64,000 nucleotides of DNA. Origin: an uncultured Faecalibacterium sp. GTDB lineage: Bacteria > Bacillota > Clostridia > Oscillospirales > Ruminococcaceae. The notes below the pieces were generated by a model, which saw only the letters and a program-made list of their open reading frames with translations, was not told where the DNA came from and searched no databases. The stretch lies in contig CAKSZS010000002.1 of assembly GCA_934525845.1 (NCBI GenBank), positions 62,001 through 126,000 of the forward strand, given 5' to 3'. Position 1 is the first letter of the stretch, and every line of letters begins with the position of its first letter. The position numbers and the translations under genes were made by a program. Below are positions 55,570 to 64,000 of this stretch, piece after piece.

Positions 55570-56709
55570 TCAGACCTCCTGTGCCAGTTCCCGCACCGCC
55601 GCCGCGGCCTGCCGCACTTCCTCCGCGGTATTCGTGTGAGAAAAGCTGAACCGGACGGTCCCCTGTTCCACTGTACCGAGGGCTTTGTGCATCAAGGGAG
55701 CGCAGTGCGCCCCCGCCCGCACGCAGATGCCGTGATCTTCCCACAGGATGTCGGCAATGCGGGCGGAATCTTCGTTCCGGATGTTGAGGGAAACAATGGG
55801 TGCCCGTGCAGGGCAGTCCATGTCTCCGTAGACCGTTACGCCGGGCACCGTGCACACTTCCTCATAGAACTGCCGCGCAAGGGCGGCTTCTTCTGCAGCC
55901 AGCTCTTCCACGCCGTGTTCCAGGATCCACCGCACCCCGGCCCCCAGCCCGGCAATGCCCGGGACGTTGAGGGTCCCGGCTTCCAGTGCGGTGGGCATCC
56001 GGGAGGGATGCTCCCGGTCAAAACTCTGCACGCCGCTGCCGCCTACCACCAGCGGGGCAACGGTCAGGCCGGGCCGTACATACAAGCCGCCGGTGCCCTG
56101 CGGGCCAAGCAGCGCCTTGTGTCCGGTAAAGCACAGCACATCGATGCCAAGCTTCTGCACATCGATCGGCTGTGCCCCGGCCGTCTGGGATGCATCCACG
56201 ATCAGAAGCAGCCCATACCGCTTTGCAAATTCCGAGGCTTCCGCAAGGCAGCCGCCGTTTCCCGTCACATTGGAGGCCGCTGTCACAACGAGTGCTTTTG
56301 TATTCGGCCACAGGAACTGCTCCCACTGCTGCCAGTGGAGCCGTGCCTTCTCCTGTACCTCCGTGAAATCAAGGAAGGCGCCTGCGCGCTGCAGGCGGTA
56401 CAGCGGACGCAGAACCGAATTGTGCTCGCAGACCGTGGTAATGATATGATCTTTCGGGTTCAGCAGGCCCTGCAGGGCAATGTTCAGCGCTTCGGTAGCA
56501 TTGGCTGTAAAGGCAATGCAGGAAGGATCCGGTGCATGGAACAGTTCCGCCAGTGTCTCCCGGGCAGCATAGACCAGCCGTGCCGCGTGCAGGGTGGGTT
56601 CGTGCGCCCCGCGCCCGGGGTTGCCCGCCGTGCGCAGGGCATCCACCATGGCCTGCTCCACCTGCGGCGGCTTGCGCAGAGTGGTGGCCGCGTTGTCCAG
56701 GTAGATCAC
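55570..56709 (-). CDS. Cysteine desulfurase-like aminotransferase class V enzyme (selenium-associated)
   Basis: A 379-residue PLP enzyme with MIYLDNAATT, the PLP lysine Lys198 in CFTGHKALLGPQG and the active-site cysteine Cys336 in VRAGAHCAPLMHKALGT. It belongs to the small group of desulfurases found next to SelD/YedF and would mobilise sulfur or selenium from (seleno)cysteine. Its start overlaps the yedF stop (ATGA-type), so the two are coupled. Confidence 0.9.
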   Translation of the reverse strand: MIYLDNAATTLRKPPQVEQAMVDALRTAGNPGRGAHEPTLHAARLVYAARETLAELFHAPDPSCIAFTANATEALNIALQGLLNPKDHIITTVCEHNSVLRPLYRLQRAGAFLDFTEVQEKARLHWQQWEQFLWPNTKALVVTAASNVTGNGGCLAEASEFAKRYGLLLIVDASQTAGAQPIDVQKLGIDVLCFTGHKALLGPQGTGGLYVRPGLTVAPLVVGGSGVQSFDREHPSRMPTALEAGTLNVPGIAGLGAGVRWILEHGVEELAAEEAALARQFYEEVCTVPGVTVYGDMDCPARAPIVSLNIRNEDSARIADILWEDHGICVRAGAHCAPLMHKALGTVEQGTVRFSFSHTNTAEEVRQAAAAVRELAQEV

Positions 56710-57311
56710 GGCTTGACCACGTTCCCGGCCTGGGTCAGCTTTTCTGCAATGACGTACATATTGGTCACGCCGCCAACAGCCAGCTTCTCGGTCAGGCCGT
56801 AGTAGTTCAGGCAGGTGCCGCAGGTCAGGATCTCCACACCCTCGGCTTCCAGGGTCTTCAGGTCCTCCAGCATGGGGGAGCCTTCACAAGTCAGGGACGC
56901 GCCGCCGTTGTAGAACAGCACCGTCCTGGGCAGCTGGTCCTGCTGGGTCAGCGCAAACACAAAGGCCTTGAGCAGAGTCTTGCCCAGTTCCTCGGCACCA
57001 ACGCCCATCTGGTTGGAGCCGATGGCCACCACGGTGTCGGTGCGGGTGTCCGGTGCGCAGACAGCGGGGACCGGGGTTTCCGCAGCGGCATCGCCCACGG
57101 TCAGCACGACCCGGTATTCCTGCGCAGCGCGCTTTTCGGCGCGGGAAGCATAGCCCTTCTGCTGGGCCATCTTGGTCAGGTTCTGCACGGCGATCTCATT
57201 GTCCACCAGCACTTCCACCTGGCCTGCGCCGTTCAGCTCCTTGATCGCGTTTTTTGCCTTGACAACAGGCAGCGGGCAGGCATCCCCGCGTGCATCAACA
57301 GTTACCATCAT
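56706..57311 (-). CDS. yedF: Selenium metabolism protein YedF
   Basis: The 201-residue protein has an N-terminal TusA-like domain with CPLP (Cys12) in DARGDACPLPVVKAK and a C-terminal DsrE-like domain with FYNGGASLT and LTCGTCLNYYGL. YedF is a marker of the selenium trait and probably carries persulfide or perselenide. AAAGGAG lies upstream of the ATG at 57311, 27 bases after selD. Confidence 0.92.
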   Translation of the reverse strand: MMVTVDARGDACPLPVVKAKNAIKELNGAGQVEVLVDNEIAVQNLTKMAQQKGYASRAEKRAAQEYRVVLTVGDAAAETPVPAVCAPDTRTDTVVAIGSNQMGVGAEELGKTLLKAFVFALTQQDQLPRTVLFYNGGASLTCEGSPMLEDLKTLEAEGVEILTCGTCLNYYGLTEKLAVGGVTNMYVIAEKLTQAGNVVKP

Positions 57312-57338
57312 CGTTTTGTTCTCCTTTATATTTTATAT

Positions 57339-58373
57339 TTAATAGGTTACGGTGATTTCCGGCTCCGCTTTGGGCCGGATCTCCCCGACGATCCTGGCCG
57401 GAAGCCCGGCCGTCTGCAATTTGGCTTCCAGTGCTTCGGCCTCCGCCGGGGCAACGGCCAGCAGCAGACCGCCGGAGGTCTGCGGGTCGAACAGCACCTC
57501 TTCCATCGCAAAGGGCACGCCCTCGAACCGGACGAACGGCCCGGTGTGGTTGCGGTTTCGCTGTCCGGCAGCGGTATACAGGCAGTCGTCCGCCGCCTGC
57601 TCCGCGCCCGGAAGCACCGGCACCGCCTTTGCGTCAATGATGCAGGACAGTTTGCCGCCCATCATTTCATGCAGGTGGCCCAAAAAGCTGAAGCCGGTCA
57701 CATCGGTGGCGGCATGGACGGTATACTTCCGGCTGATCTCCGCCGCCGTTTTGTTCAGGGTCGTCATGGAAGCGATGGCTCCGGCCAGATGTTCCGGGGC
57801 AGCTTCCCCTACCCGGTTGGCCGTGCAGAGCAGGCCCACGCCCAGCGCCTTGGTCAGAATGAGCTTGTCGCCCGGCTGTCCGGCATCGTTGGTGTAGAGG
57901 TGGTGCGGATCCACCAGACCGGTCACCGAAAGGCCGTACTTGACCCCGGTGTCCGCGATGGAATGGCCCCCGGCCAGGATGCCCCCGGCCTCGGCGACCT
58001 TCTCCGCGCCGCCGCGCAGGATCTCGCCCAGTACATTCAGGTCCATATTTTCCGGGAAGCAGACCAGATTCAGGGCTGTTTTGACCTCGCCGCCCATGGC
58101 GTACACATCGCTCAGGGCGTTGGCCGCGGCGATCTGGCCAAAGGTATAAGGGTCGTCCACCATAGGCGGAAAAAAGTCCACCGTCTGCACCAGCGCCAGG
58201 TTCTCTGTGACCTGGTACACGGCGGCATCGTCCCGGCTGTCGTAGCCTACCAGAAGGTTCGGGTCCTGTTCGCCCCGGGGCAGCTTTTCCAGAATGCGGC
58301 TCAGCACCCCGGCTCCCAGCTTGGCAGTGCATCCGCCGCCGGTGCAGAATACGATTTTTTCGTCTTTGCTCAT
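57339..58373 (-). CDS. selD: Selenide, water dikinase
   Basis: The 344-residue protein has the glycine-rich active-site loop CTGGGCTAKLGAG with Cys15 and Lys18 in the catalytic positions, followed by VGYDSRDDAAVYQV, TVDFFPPMVDDPYTFG and GGHSIADTGVKYG. It makes selenophosphate from selenide and ATP. Here the residue corresponding to the selenocysteine of some SelD proteins is a normal cysteine. In this operon selenophosphate would go to the molybdenum hydroxylase. Its start overlaps the yqeC stop. Confidence 0.95.
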   Translation of the reverse strand: MSKDEKIVFCTGGGCTAKLGAGVLSRILEKLPRGEQDPNLLVGYDSRDDAAVYQVTENLALVQTVDFFPPMVDDPYTFGQIAAANALSDVYAMGGEVKTALNLVCFPENMDLNVLGEILRGGAEKVAEAGGILAGGHSIADTGVKYGLSVTGLVDPHHLYTNDAGQPGDKLILTKALGVGLLCTANRVGEAAPEHLAGAIASMTTLNKTAAEISRKYTVHAATDVTGFSFLGHLHEMMGGKLSCIIDAKAVPVLPGAEQAADDCLYTAAGQRNRNHTGPFVRFEGVPFAMEEVLFDPQTSGGLLLAVAPAEAEALEAKLQTAGLPARIVGEIRPKAEPEITVTY

Positions 58374-59077
58374 GCGCGTTCTCCTTCGTCAAAATGGGTC
58401 AGGACGCCGCGCACCCGATCTTGTTCCCACAAAATCTTGAGTGACTGCTTCCCAAGCAGTGTGCGTTCCGGCGTATCGGCCTGGTTCAGCACAACGCCAA
58501 ACGCGCGGGTTCCGACTCCCTTGCGCCCGCCCTGTCCGCAGGCCAGCAAGCGGGCCAGCAGGTCCGGGGTCAGGCAGGTCTCCGGCGGAACGCCCAGCAA
58601 AGCGCAGGCCAGTTCCGTCCGGAAACAGCACTCCTGCAAAGGACGGCCCAAGGCCGACAACCCGGCAACTGCCTGCACGATGTCGCTTTCCGGAAGAAGC
58701 ACCGGTTCGTGCGCCGCCGGGACTTTGCAGGGCAGGCGCTTGGCCCCGTCCGCTTCCAGAAAGACCGCATCGGCCTGGTTCATCCAAATTTTCAGCTGTG
58801 CCTCCGGCGGCATGGTCATCTTGCCCTGCGAGGCCGGAGTCCCGACCACCGCATAGCTTCCCTGCGCCCAAAGCGCCTGCACCTGCGCATCCGTCTGTGC
58901 CCAGGTCCCGTTCTGCGGGCACTGGATGTGGGTGGTGGTGGACACCAGCACCCGCCAGCCCTTCCGGGCGCAGTGGGACGCCATGGCGTACAGCAGGGTC
59001 GTCTTTCCGCCGCCGCCCACCAGCGAGACTACATGGCCTTTTTCGGCCAGAAACGGGAACTCCTTCTCCGTGATCAT
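58370..59077 (-). CDS. yqeC: Selenium cofactor biosynthesis protein YqeC
   Basis: The 235-residue protein opens with a P-loop VSLVGGGGKTTLLYAMA and has LVSTTTHI and AVFLEADGAKRLPCKVPAAHEP, the diagnostic YqeC motif. A P-loop NTPase restricted to genomes with selenium-dependent molybdenum hydroxylases; exact role unknown. It overlaps the large-subunit stop and selD start by four bases each. Confidence 0.93.
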   Translation of the reverse strand: MITEKEFPFLAEKGHVVSLVGGGGKTTLLYAMASHCARKGWRVLVSTTTHIQCPQNGTWAQTDAQVQALWAQGSYAVVGTPASQGKMTMPPEAQLKIWMNQADAVFLEADGAKRLPCKVPAAHEPVLLPESDIVQAVAGLSALGRPLQECCFRTELACALLGVPPETCLTPDLLARLLACGQGGRKGVGTRAFGVVLNQADTPERTLLGKQSLKILWEQDRVRGVLTHFDEGERA

Positions 59078-61365
59078 TTCTGCTGTTCCGCCACGGCCAT
59101 GGCGATCTGTTCTGGTGTGATGGGCAGCTCATAGAACCGGGTGCCGATGGCGTTGTAGATGGCGTCCGAAATGGAGGGCAGCGGCGTGTTAATGACGATC
59201 TCGCCGATGGACTTTGCACCGAAGGGGCCGTTCGGTTCGTAGCTGTTCTCAAACTCCACGTTGATCCTGCCCACATCGGTGCGGGCGGGGATCTTATACT
59301 GGAAGAGGGAGTTTTCCTCCGGATAGCCCTTTTTGTCGTAGGTGATGTTCTCGGTCAGAGTCATGCCGATGCCCTGCAGCAAGCCGCCCTCGGCCTGCAC
59401 GCGGGTCAGGTTCGGGTTGATGGGGGTGCCGCAGTCCACGCAGGCGTCAAACTCCAGCAGCTTCACCTCGCCGGTCTCGGTGTCCACTTCCACCTCGGCG
59501 GCACCGGCCATATACGGCGGAGGCGACAAGGGAGAGGTGTGGGTCTCGGTGGCTTCCAGCGGGACCATATGACCGAACTGGGACGCATAGGCCACCTCGG
59601 ACAAGCTGACCTTTTTCGTCGGGTCGGCGCTCAAAAAGACCTCTTTGCCGTCGAACTCCACGGCATCCGCCGGGCAGTGCAGCAATTCTGCGCCCAATTT
59701 GCAGATCTGTTCCCGCAGCTTCAGGGCACACTTCTCGGTGGCCTTGCCGGTGACGTAGGTGGTGCTGGACGCATAGGAGCCGGAATCGTAGGGGGAAGTG
59801 TCGGTGTCAGCACCAAAAACTGTGATGTTGTCCAGCGGGCAGTCCAGCACTTCTGCCGCGATCTGCGCCAGGGTGGTGTCACAGCCGGTGCCCATGTCGG
59901 CGGCACCGATCAGCAGAGTGTAGAACCCGTCATCGTTCAGCTTCAGGGTGGCACTGCCCACGTCCATGCCGGAAATGCCGGAACCCTGCATCGCCATGCC
60001 CATGCCGACGGCCCGCACCTTGCCGTTGCCCATATCGCGGGCCGGGTACTTGTGCTCCCAGTCGATCATTTCCCGCACCTTGACCAGGCACCGGTCCAGC
60101 GCACAGCTGGTGTTGACCTCTCCATAGTAGGCGGGCATCACGTCGCCCTCCTGCACGGTGTTCTTCAGGCGCAGTGCAAAGGGGTCCATGTTCAGCTTAT
60201 GAGCCAGCTCATTGACGGCGGATTCCACCGCGAACAGACCCTGGGTCGCGCCGTAGCCGCGGTAGGCACCGGCGGACATATGGTTCGTGTAGACCACATC
60301 GCTGACGAAGCGGAAGGCTTCCGCCTTGCCGTACAGCGGGATGGACTTATGGCCGGACAGGCCCACGGTGGTGGGGCCGTGTTCGCCGTAAGCACCCGTG
60401 TTGGACAGGGTGTACAGGTCGATGCCCTTCACGATGCCGTCCCTGGTGGCGCCCAGACGGACGTGCATCTCCATCTCGTGGCGGGGCGAAGAAGCGATCT
60501 GGCTCTCCACCCGGCTGAAGATGATCTTGGAGGGCTTTTTGGTCTTCCAGGTCACGAACGCCGGGTAAACCTCGCTGACCGCCGTCTGCTTGGCACCAAA
60601 GCCGCCGCCAATGCGGGGCTTGGACACCCGCACCATGGTCTTGGGGATGTGCAGGGCGTTGGCGATGTTGCGGCGGGCATGGAAGACGATCTGGGTAGAG
60701 CTGAGGACGTTCAGCCGCCCGTAGGTGTCAATGGAACAATAGGTGCGGAAGGTCTCCATCATGGCCTGCTGGCAGGCTTTGGTGTGATACACATGGTCAA
60801 TGACCACGTCACAGCCTGCCAGCACCGCGTCGATGTCGCCGGAGCCGCACTCGTCGTGAGCGCAGAGGTTGCGCTTGTTGTCCGCGCCCACCGGGCACAG
60901 GCTCTCCCAGTTATCCTCCGGGTGCACCAGAATGGGGTTGTCCTTGGCGGTGTGGTAGTCCAGCACCGGCTCCAGCACCTCGTACTCCACCTTGATGAGC
61001 TTCAGGGCCTTGTCCACGCACTTGTCATCCTTACCGGCCACGATGGCCACCACGTCGCCCACAAAGCGGACATGGCGGTCAATGACCAGGCGGTCCCGGG
61101 GGCTGGCCTCGGGGTAGGTCTGACCGGCCTCGGTGTAGCGGGGCGCGTCCTGCGGCACATCTTCCCAGGTGTAAATGGCTTCAATGCCGGGCACCTTTTT
61201 TGCCACGGTGGTGTTGATGGTCTTGACCATGGCGTTGGCGTGAGGGGACCGCAGCAGTTTGACGATGAGGCAGTCCTGCGGGATCACATCATCCATGTAG
61301 ACCGGCTGGCCGGTGACCAGCTGCATGGCGTCCTTTTTGCGGAACGGTTTGTTGATGGTATTCAT
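59074..61365 (-). CDS. Xanthine dehydrogenase-family molybdopterin-binding (large) subunit
   Basis: The 763-residue protein has the molybdenum-binding segments KPRIGGGFGAKQ, GAYRGYGATQG and the catalytic glutamate in GPFGAKSIGE (Glu722). It is the substrate and molybdopterin subunit of a heterotrimeric hydroxylase. The flanking purine permease suggests xanthine or a related purine as substrate; nicotinate or aldehyde oxidation is possible. Genes next door for selenium handling imply a labile Mo=Se ligand. Start overlaps the iron-sulfur subunit gene by four bases. Confidence 0.92.
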   Translation of the reverse strand: MNTINKPFRKKDAMQLVTGQPVYMDDVIPQDCLIVKLLRSPHANAMVKTINTTVAKKVPGIEAIYTWEDVPQDAPRYTEAGQTYPEASPRDRLVIDRHVRFVGDVVAIVAGKDDKCVDKALKLIKVEYEVLEPVLDYHTAKDNPILVHPEDNWESLCPVGADNKRNLCAHDECGSGDIDAVLAGCDVVIDHVYHTKACQQAMMETFRTYCSIDTYGRLNVLSSTQIVFHARRNIANALHIPKTMVRVSKPRIGGGFGAKQTAVSEVYPAFVTWKTKKPSKIIFSRVESQIASSPRHEMEMHVRLGATRDGIVKGIDLYTLSNTGAYGEHGPTTVGLSGHKSIPLYGKAEAFRFVSDVVYTNHMSAGAYRGYGATQGLFAVESAVNELAHKLNMDPFALRLKNTVQEGDVMPAYYGEVNTSCALDRCLVKVREMIDWEHKYPARDMGNGKVRAVGMGMAMQGSGISGMDVGSATLKLNDDGFYTLLIGAADMGTGCDTTLAQIAAEVLDCPLDNITVFGADTDTSPYDSGSYASSTTYVTGKATEKCALKLREQICKLGAELLHCPADAVEFDGKEVFLSADPTKKVSLSEVAYASQFGHMVPLEATETHTSPLSPPPYMAGAAEVEVDTETGEVKLLEFDACVDCGTPINPNLTRVQAEGGLLQGIGMTLTENITYDKKGYPEENSLFQYKIPARTDVGRINVEFENSYEPNGPFGAKSIGEIVINTPLPSISDAIYNAIGTRFYELPITPEQIAMAVAEQQK

Positions 61366-61832
61366 TCAGCGGCCTCCTTCTGCTTTTTCCAGGCCAGAAA
61401 GTTCAGGATGCCGCGCAGCTGGCCTTCGTAGCCGGAGCAGCGGCAGAGGTTGCCCGAAAGGTATTCCTTGATCTCCTCCACGGAGGGATTCGGATTTTCC
61501 CGGAACAGGGCCAGGGCGTTCATGATGAAGCCCGGGTTGCAGAAGCCGCACTGCTCGGCACCCTGGTCGGCAATGAACCCGCCGAACTCTGCGGCTTCAG
61601 TCTGCAAGCCTTCCAGCGTGGTGACCTTATGGCCGCTGGCGCGGACCGCCAGCACCGAGCAGGACAGCACGGGATTGTCATCCAGAAAAACGGTGCAAAG
61701 GCCGCAGTTGGACGTCTCACAGCCGCGCTTGACGCTCTTGCAGCCCTGTGCGCGGACGAAATCAATGAGCAGGGTATCCGGGGCCACGTCAGCGGACACC
61801 CGGGTCCCATTCAAGGTCAGTGTGATCTGCAT
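61362..61832 (-). CDS. Xanthine dehydrogenase-family iron-sulfur (2x[2Fe-2S]) subunit
   Basis: The 156-residue protein has the plant-type ferredoxin cluster cysteines (Cys38, 43, 46, 58 in GCETSNCGLC...SC) and the second cluster (CGFC at 95-98 and CRC at 130-132). It passes electrons from molybdenum to FAD. It starts immediately after the FAD-subunit stop. Confidence 0.95.
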   Translation of the reverse strand: MQITLTLNGTRVSADVAPDTLLIDFVRAQGCKSVKRGCETSNCGLCTVFLDDNPVLSCSVLAVRASGHKVTTLEGLQTEAAEFGGFIADQGAEQCGFCNPGFIMNALALFRENPNPSVEEIKEYLSGNLCRCSGYEGQLRGILNFLAWKKQKEAAE

Positions 61833-62636
61833 TTATGCTTCCTCCTGTGTGGTACGAGCTTCCAGTTCCAGCACCGCGCGTTTGACCAGAACGCCGGTCA
61901 GGTGGCGGCGGTACTCTGCACTGCCGCGCAGATTGGAGCCGGTCTGCACCTGTTCTTTCACCTGGGCGGACAGCGCCTTGGCTTTTTCAGCGGCGGGCAG
62001 GGCCGCGTCTGCTTCCGGCGTGAACAGCACTGCCCGGAGCGGACGTGCGCCGATGGCAAACCGGTAGCTGCCGTCGGCGGTCCGGGCGGCGGCGCAGGTC
62101 AGCACCGGAATATCGGTCTGGCTGTTGCGCACCGACTGGTAATGGTACTCCGCCGGGACTTTTTTCACGATCAGGCGCACCAGAATGTCCCGGTCGTAGG
62201 GGCGCTGGGCGTACTCGGTCAGCGGCACGATGCCGCCCTTGTACAGCTCCACCGAGCAGTCCATGGGCAAAAACAGGGTGAGCACATCGGAGAACCCGAA
62301 CCGGCTGTAGATGCTGCCGCCCACGGTGGCCAGGTTGCGCAGCTGCACGCCCACGATGTGGCGCAAAGCCTCCTTCACGGCACCGTGTGTGTAGGCATCC
62401 AGGCCGGGGTGCTCTTCCAGCTGGCGCAGGGTCACCATGGCCCCGATGGAAAAGGCGTCCTCGGTCTCTTCGATGGTGTCCAGCCCCAGGCCGGACAAAT
62501 CGATGGCCGTGCCGACGTTGATGGTCTCCATCTTGAGCCAAATCATGCCGCCCAGCACGCGGTTGGGCTTTTTCTGGTTCAGCTGCCAGGCCTCTTCCAG
62601 ACTTTCCGCCCGTTTATAATCTCGGATCGTCATCAT
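61833..62636 (-). CDS. Xanthine dehydrogenase-family FAD-binding subunit
   Basis: The 267-residue protein has the FAD-binding features of the CoxM/XdhB family: RVLGGMIWLKM, the flavin motif TVGGSIYSRFGFSD and LRNLATVGG. It hands electrons to NAD or another acceptor. Two ATG codons (62636, 62633) stand at the start; GAGAGG precedes them. First gene of the ten-gene operon. Confidence 0.9.
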   Translation of the reverse strand: MMTIRDYKRAESLEEAWQLNQKKPNRVLGGMIWLKMETINVGTAIDLSGLGLDTIEETEDAFSIGAMVTLRQLEEHPGLDAYTHGAVKEALRHIVGVQLRNLATVGGSIYSRFGFSDVLTLFLPMDCSVELYKGGIVPLTEYAQRPYDRDILVRLIVKKVPAEYHYQSVRNSQTDIPVLTCAAARTADGSYRFAIGARPLRAVLFTPEADAALPAAEKAKALSAQVKEQVQTGSNLRGSAEYRRHLTGVLVKRAVLELEARTTQEEA

Positions 62637-62672
62637 AATGCGGGTTCCTCTCTTTTTATTATTTGCTCTTTT

Positions 62673-62702
62673 ATTCTAGCACAGACACGGATTGTGTTTC
62701 AA
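62673..62702 (-). promoter_or_regulatory. Promoter of the molybdenum hydroxylase - selenium operon
   Basis: On the minus strand TTGAAA (62702-62697) is separated by 18 bp from TAGAAT (62678-62673), 37 bases before the first start codon. Divergent from the mocA promoter, with which it overlaps. Confidence 0.6.
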
Positions 62703-62721
62703 TTGCAGAATGCGGTATAAT
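62692..62721 (+). promoter_or_regulatory. Promoter of the mocA-like gene
   Basis: TTGTGT (62692-62697), 18-bp spacer, TATAAT (62716-62721). The overlap with the divergent operon promoter would let one regulator control both. Confidence 0.6.
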
Positions 62722-62756
62722 AGGAGAAAATTTGCATCCGAAGGAGTGCTTCTTTC

Positions 62757-63389
62757 ATGGAAAACCCCAAGCCCATCGGCTGTGTCATCATGGCCTCCGG
62801 TCTGAGCCGCCGGTTCGGCTCCAACAAACTTGCGGCCCCGTTCTGCGGGCAGCCCCTGCTCTGCCGGGCCTTTTCCATCACGGACACGCCCCTGCTGGCT
62901 GCACGCATCGTGGTGACCCGCTCGGCGGAGGTGCAGGAACTTTGCCGGGCACACGGCATCCCGGTGCTGCTGCACAGCCTGCCCGGCCGCAATGATACGG
63001 TGCGGCTGGGGCTGACAGCCCTGCGGGCACAGCACCCTGGTCTGGCAGGCTGCATCTTTCTGCCCGGAGATCAGCCGCTGCTGCGGCGGGAAACACTGGA
63101 GCGGCTGATCTGTGCTTTTGGAGCCGTTGGGCAAAAAGAAACAGAACGGGAGATCTTCCGCCCTGGGTACTGGCCGGAACACGACCAGAATCCCGTTGTA
63201 GGAAGTCCCGTTCTGTTTGGAAGCGGCTATTTTGCCGAGCTGTGCGCTCTGCCGGAAGGCAAAGGCGGAAATGTCCTTCTCCGGAACCACCCGGAACATC
63301 TTCATGTCCTGCCCATTGCAGACCCTGCGGAACTGCTGGATGCAGACACCCCCGATGCACTGGCCCGGCTGGAACGCCTTGCCCAATAA
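62757..63389 (+). CDS. MocA-like molybdenum cofactor nucleotidyltransferase
   Basis: The 210-residue protein has the N-terminal nucleotide-binding loop IMASGLSRRFGSNKL and the metal-binding FLPGDQPLL, as in MocA/MobA-like transferases. It would attach CMP to molybdopterin to make the dinucleotide form used by xanthine dehydrogenase-type enzymes. AAGGAG sits ahead of the ATG. Divergent from, and functionally linked to, the hydroxylase operon. Confidence 0.88.
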   Translation: MENPKPIGCVIMASGLSRRFGSNKLAAPFCGQPLLCRAFSITDTPLLAARIVVTRSAEVQELCRAHGIPVLLHSLPGRNDTVRLGLTALRAQHPGLAGCIFLPGDQPLLRRETLERLICAFGAVGQKETEREIFRPGYWPEHDQNPVVGSPVLFGSGYFAELCALPEGKGGNVLLRNHPEHLHVLPIADPAELLDADTPDALARLERLAQ

Positions 63390-63392
63390 CGC

Positions 63393-64000
63393 TTAGTCTG
63401 CCTGATCGTTCTTGGGCAGCAGCACATTCAGCAGGATGGCGACAAAAGCAGCCGGAACGATGCCGGACTCGCCGCAGATGAGCTGGAAGGCCTGGGGTGC
63501 GTTGGCCAGGATGCCGCTGTTGGCACCCATGCCGTAGCCCACGCCCAGTGCCACCGACACGATGGTCAGGTTGCGCGGGGTCATCGGGTTCTTGGTGATG
63601 AGCTGAATGCCGCTGACCACGATGGACGAGAACATCATAACGGCCGCGCCGCCCAGAACGGCCTGCGGCATGATGGAGATCAGGGCGCCCAGCTTGGGGA
63701 TCAGGCCGCAGAGGATCAGGAAGATGGCACCGGAAGCCAGCGCCATGCGGTTGACCACCTTGGTCATGGCCACCAGACCCACGTTCTGACTGAAGGAGGT
63801 GTTGGGCAGCACGCCGAACAGGGCCGCAAAAGAGGACCCCAGACCGTCGCAGATGACGCCGCCGGACAGTTCCTTGTCGGTGGGTTCGCGTTCCATGCCG
63901 CCCTCCATGACGCCGGAGATGTCGCCCACCGTCTCCACGGCCGTGACGATGAACATGATCAGCACGGGCAGGATGGCACGCATATCAAATACGACCTTGA
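63393..64000 (-). CDS. NCS2-family xanthine/uric-acid permease, C-terminal part (5' end beyond window)
   Basis: The frame is open to the window edge, so about 200 residues of the C-terminal half are seen. Several hydrophobic helices and the NCS2 motif ETVGDISGV, followed by NTSFSQNVGLVAMTKVVNR and MPQAVLGGAAVMMFSSIV, place it among purine permeases (PbuX/UacT type). It ends three bases from the mocA stop, facing it. Next to the xanthine dehydrogenase operon it probably supplies xanthine or urate. Confidence 0.9.
   Translation of the reverse strand, partial: KVVFDMRAILPVLIMFIVTAVETVGDISGVMEGGMEREPTDKELSGGVICDGLGSSFAALFGVLPNTSFSQNVGLVAMTKVVNRMALASGAIFLILCGLIPKLGALISIMPQAVLGGAAVMMFSSIVVSGIQLITKNPMTPRNLTIVSVALGVGYGMGANSGILANAPQAFQLICGESGIVPAAFVAILLNVLLPKNDQAD

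Noticed and set aside
58329..58334. Selenocysteine in SelD
   Set aside because: The active-site codon is an ordinary cysteine codon; no in-frame TGA occurs.
59539..61431. 630-codon plus-strand frame over the molybdenum subunit gene
   Set aside because: Antisense shadow of the hydroxylase genes, which have complete catalytic motifs on the minus strand.

Overview
The window looks like chromosome of a gut-type, GC-rich member of the Clostridia (Oscillospirales/Ruminococcaceae). Faecalibacterium or a close relative is my best guess. That rests on the high GC, strong SigA-type promoters (TTGACA/TTGAAA with 16-18 bp spacing), a T-box before tyrS, the classic Firmicute gene orders (xseA-xseB-ispA-dxs-tlyA-nadK-argR-recN; phoH-ybeY-era-recO-mutS2; queA-tgt-yajC) and a complete spoIIIA operon. 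It cannot be proved from 64 kb alone.

Layout. 1-470: the 3' end of an integrase gene, two sets of short direct repeats and a tRNA-Leu(GAG), consistent with the edge of an integrated element. 645-5227: exported polysaccharide deacetylase, an aconitase-superfamily hydratase with a PHP phosphoesterase, and a small TSCPD protein. 5290-5620: no gene, but a chain of perfect hairpins. 5765-12293: a ClpA-like AAA+ unfoldase, then a tightly overlapping group of a diacylglycerol-kinase-family lipid kinase, a transglutaminase-fold protein and an 822-residue zinc-ribbon/protein-kinase/TIR protein. 12780-14777: ligA. 14930-19609: spoIIIAA to spoIIIAH. 19881-30391: Asp23-like protein, nusB, a TsaD-like paralogue, then the xseA to recN cluster. 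30416-31989: T-box and tyrS.

32072-37754 (minus strand): lysine/diaminopimelate genes asd-dapA-dapB, followed by a CapA-type protein, a lone ACT-domain protein and a PTS EIIB-EIIA protein. 37926-44650 (plus): queA, tgt, yajC, two membrane proteins, radA and a Xer-type recombinase with an acidic tail. 45172-51889 (minus): phoH-ybeY-era-recO-mutS2 and a cell-wall amidase. 52170-53337: a PadR regulator with a conspicuous operator array, a DUF2812-like membrane protein and a small orphan gene. 53444-62636 (minus): a ten-gene translationally coupled operon encoding a three-subunit molybdenum hydroxylase of the xanthine dehydrogenase family together with the full selenium-cofactor maturation set (yqeC, selD, yedF, cysteine-desulfurase-like enzyme, DUF3343, XdhC-like, yqeB). 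A divergent mocA-like gene and a partial NCS2 xanthine/uric-acid permease follow, together pointing to purine catabolism.

The most unusual candidate system is the overlapping transglutaminase and kinase-TIR pair at 9143-12293. One polypeptide carries duplicated zinc ribbons, an apparently active Ser/Thr kinase, a repetitive Thr/Ser-containing linker, another zinc ribbon and a TIR domain with the catalytic glutamate, and it is translationally coupled to a predicted papain-like enzyme with an intact Cys-His-Asp triad. The pairing suggests a phosphorylation-gated NAD-consuming effector, but this is inference.
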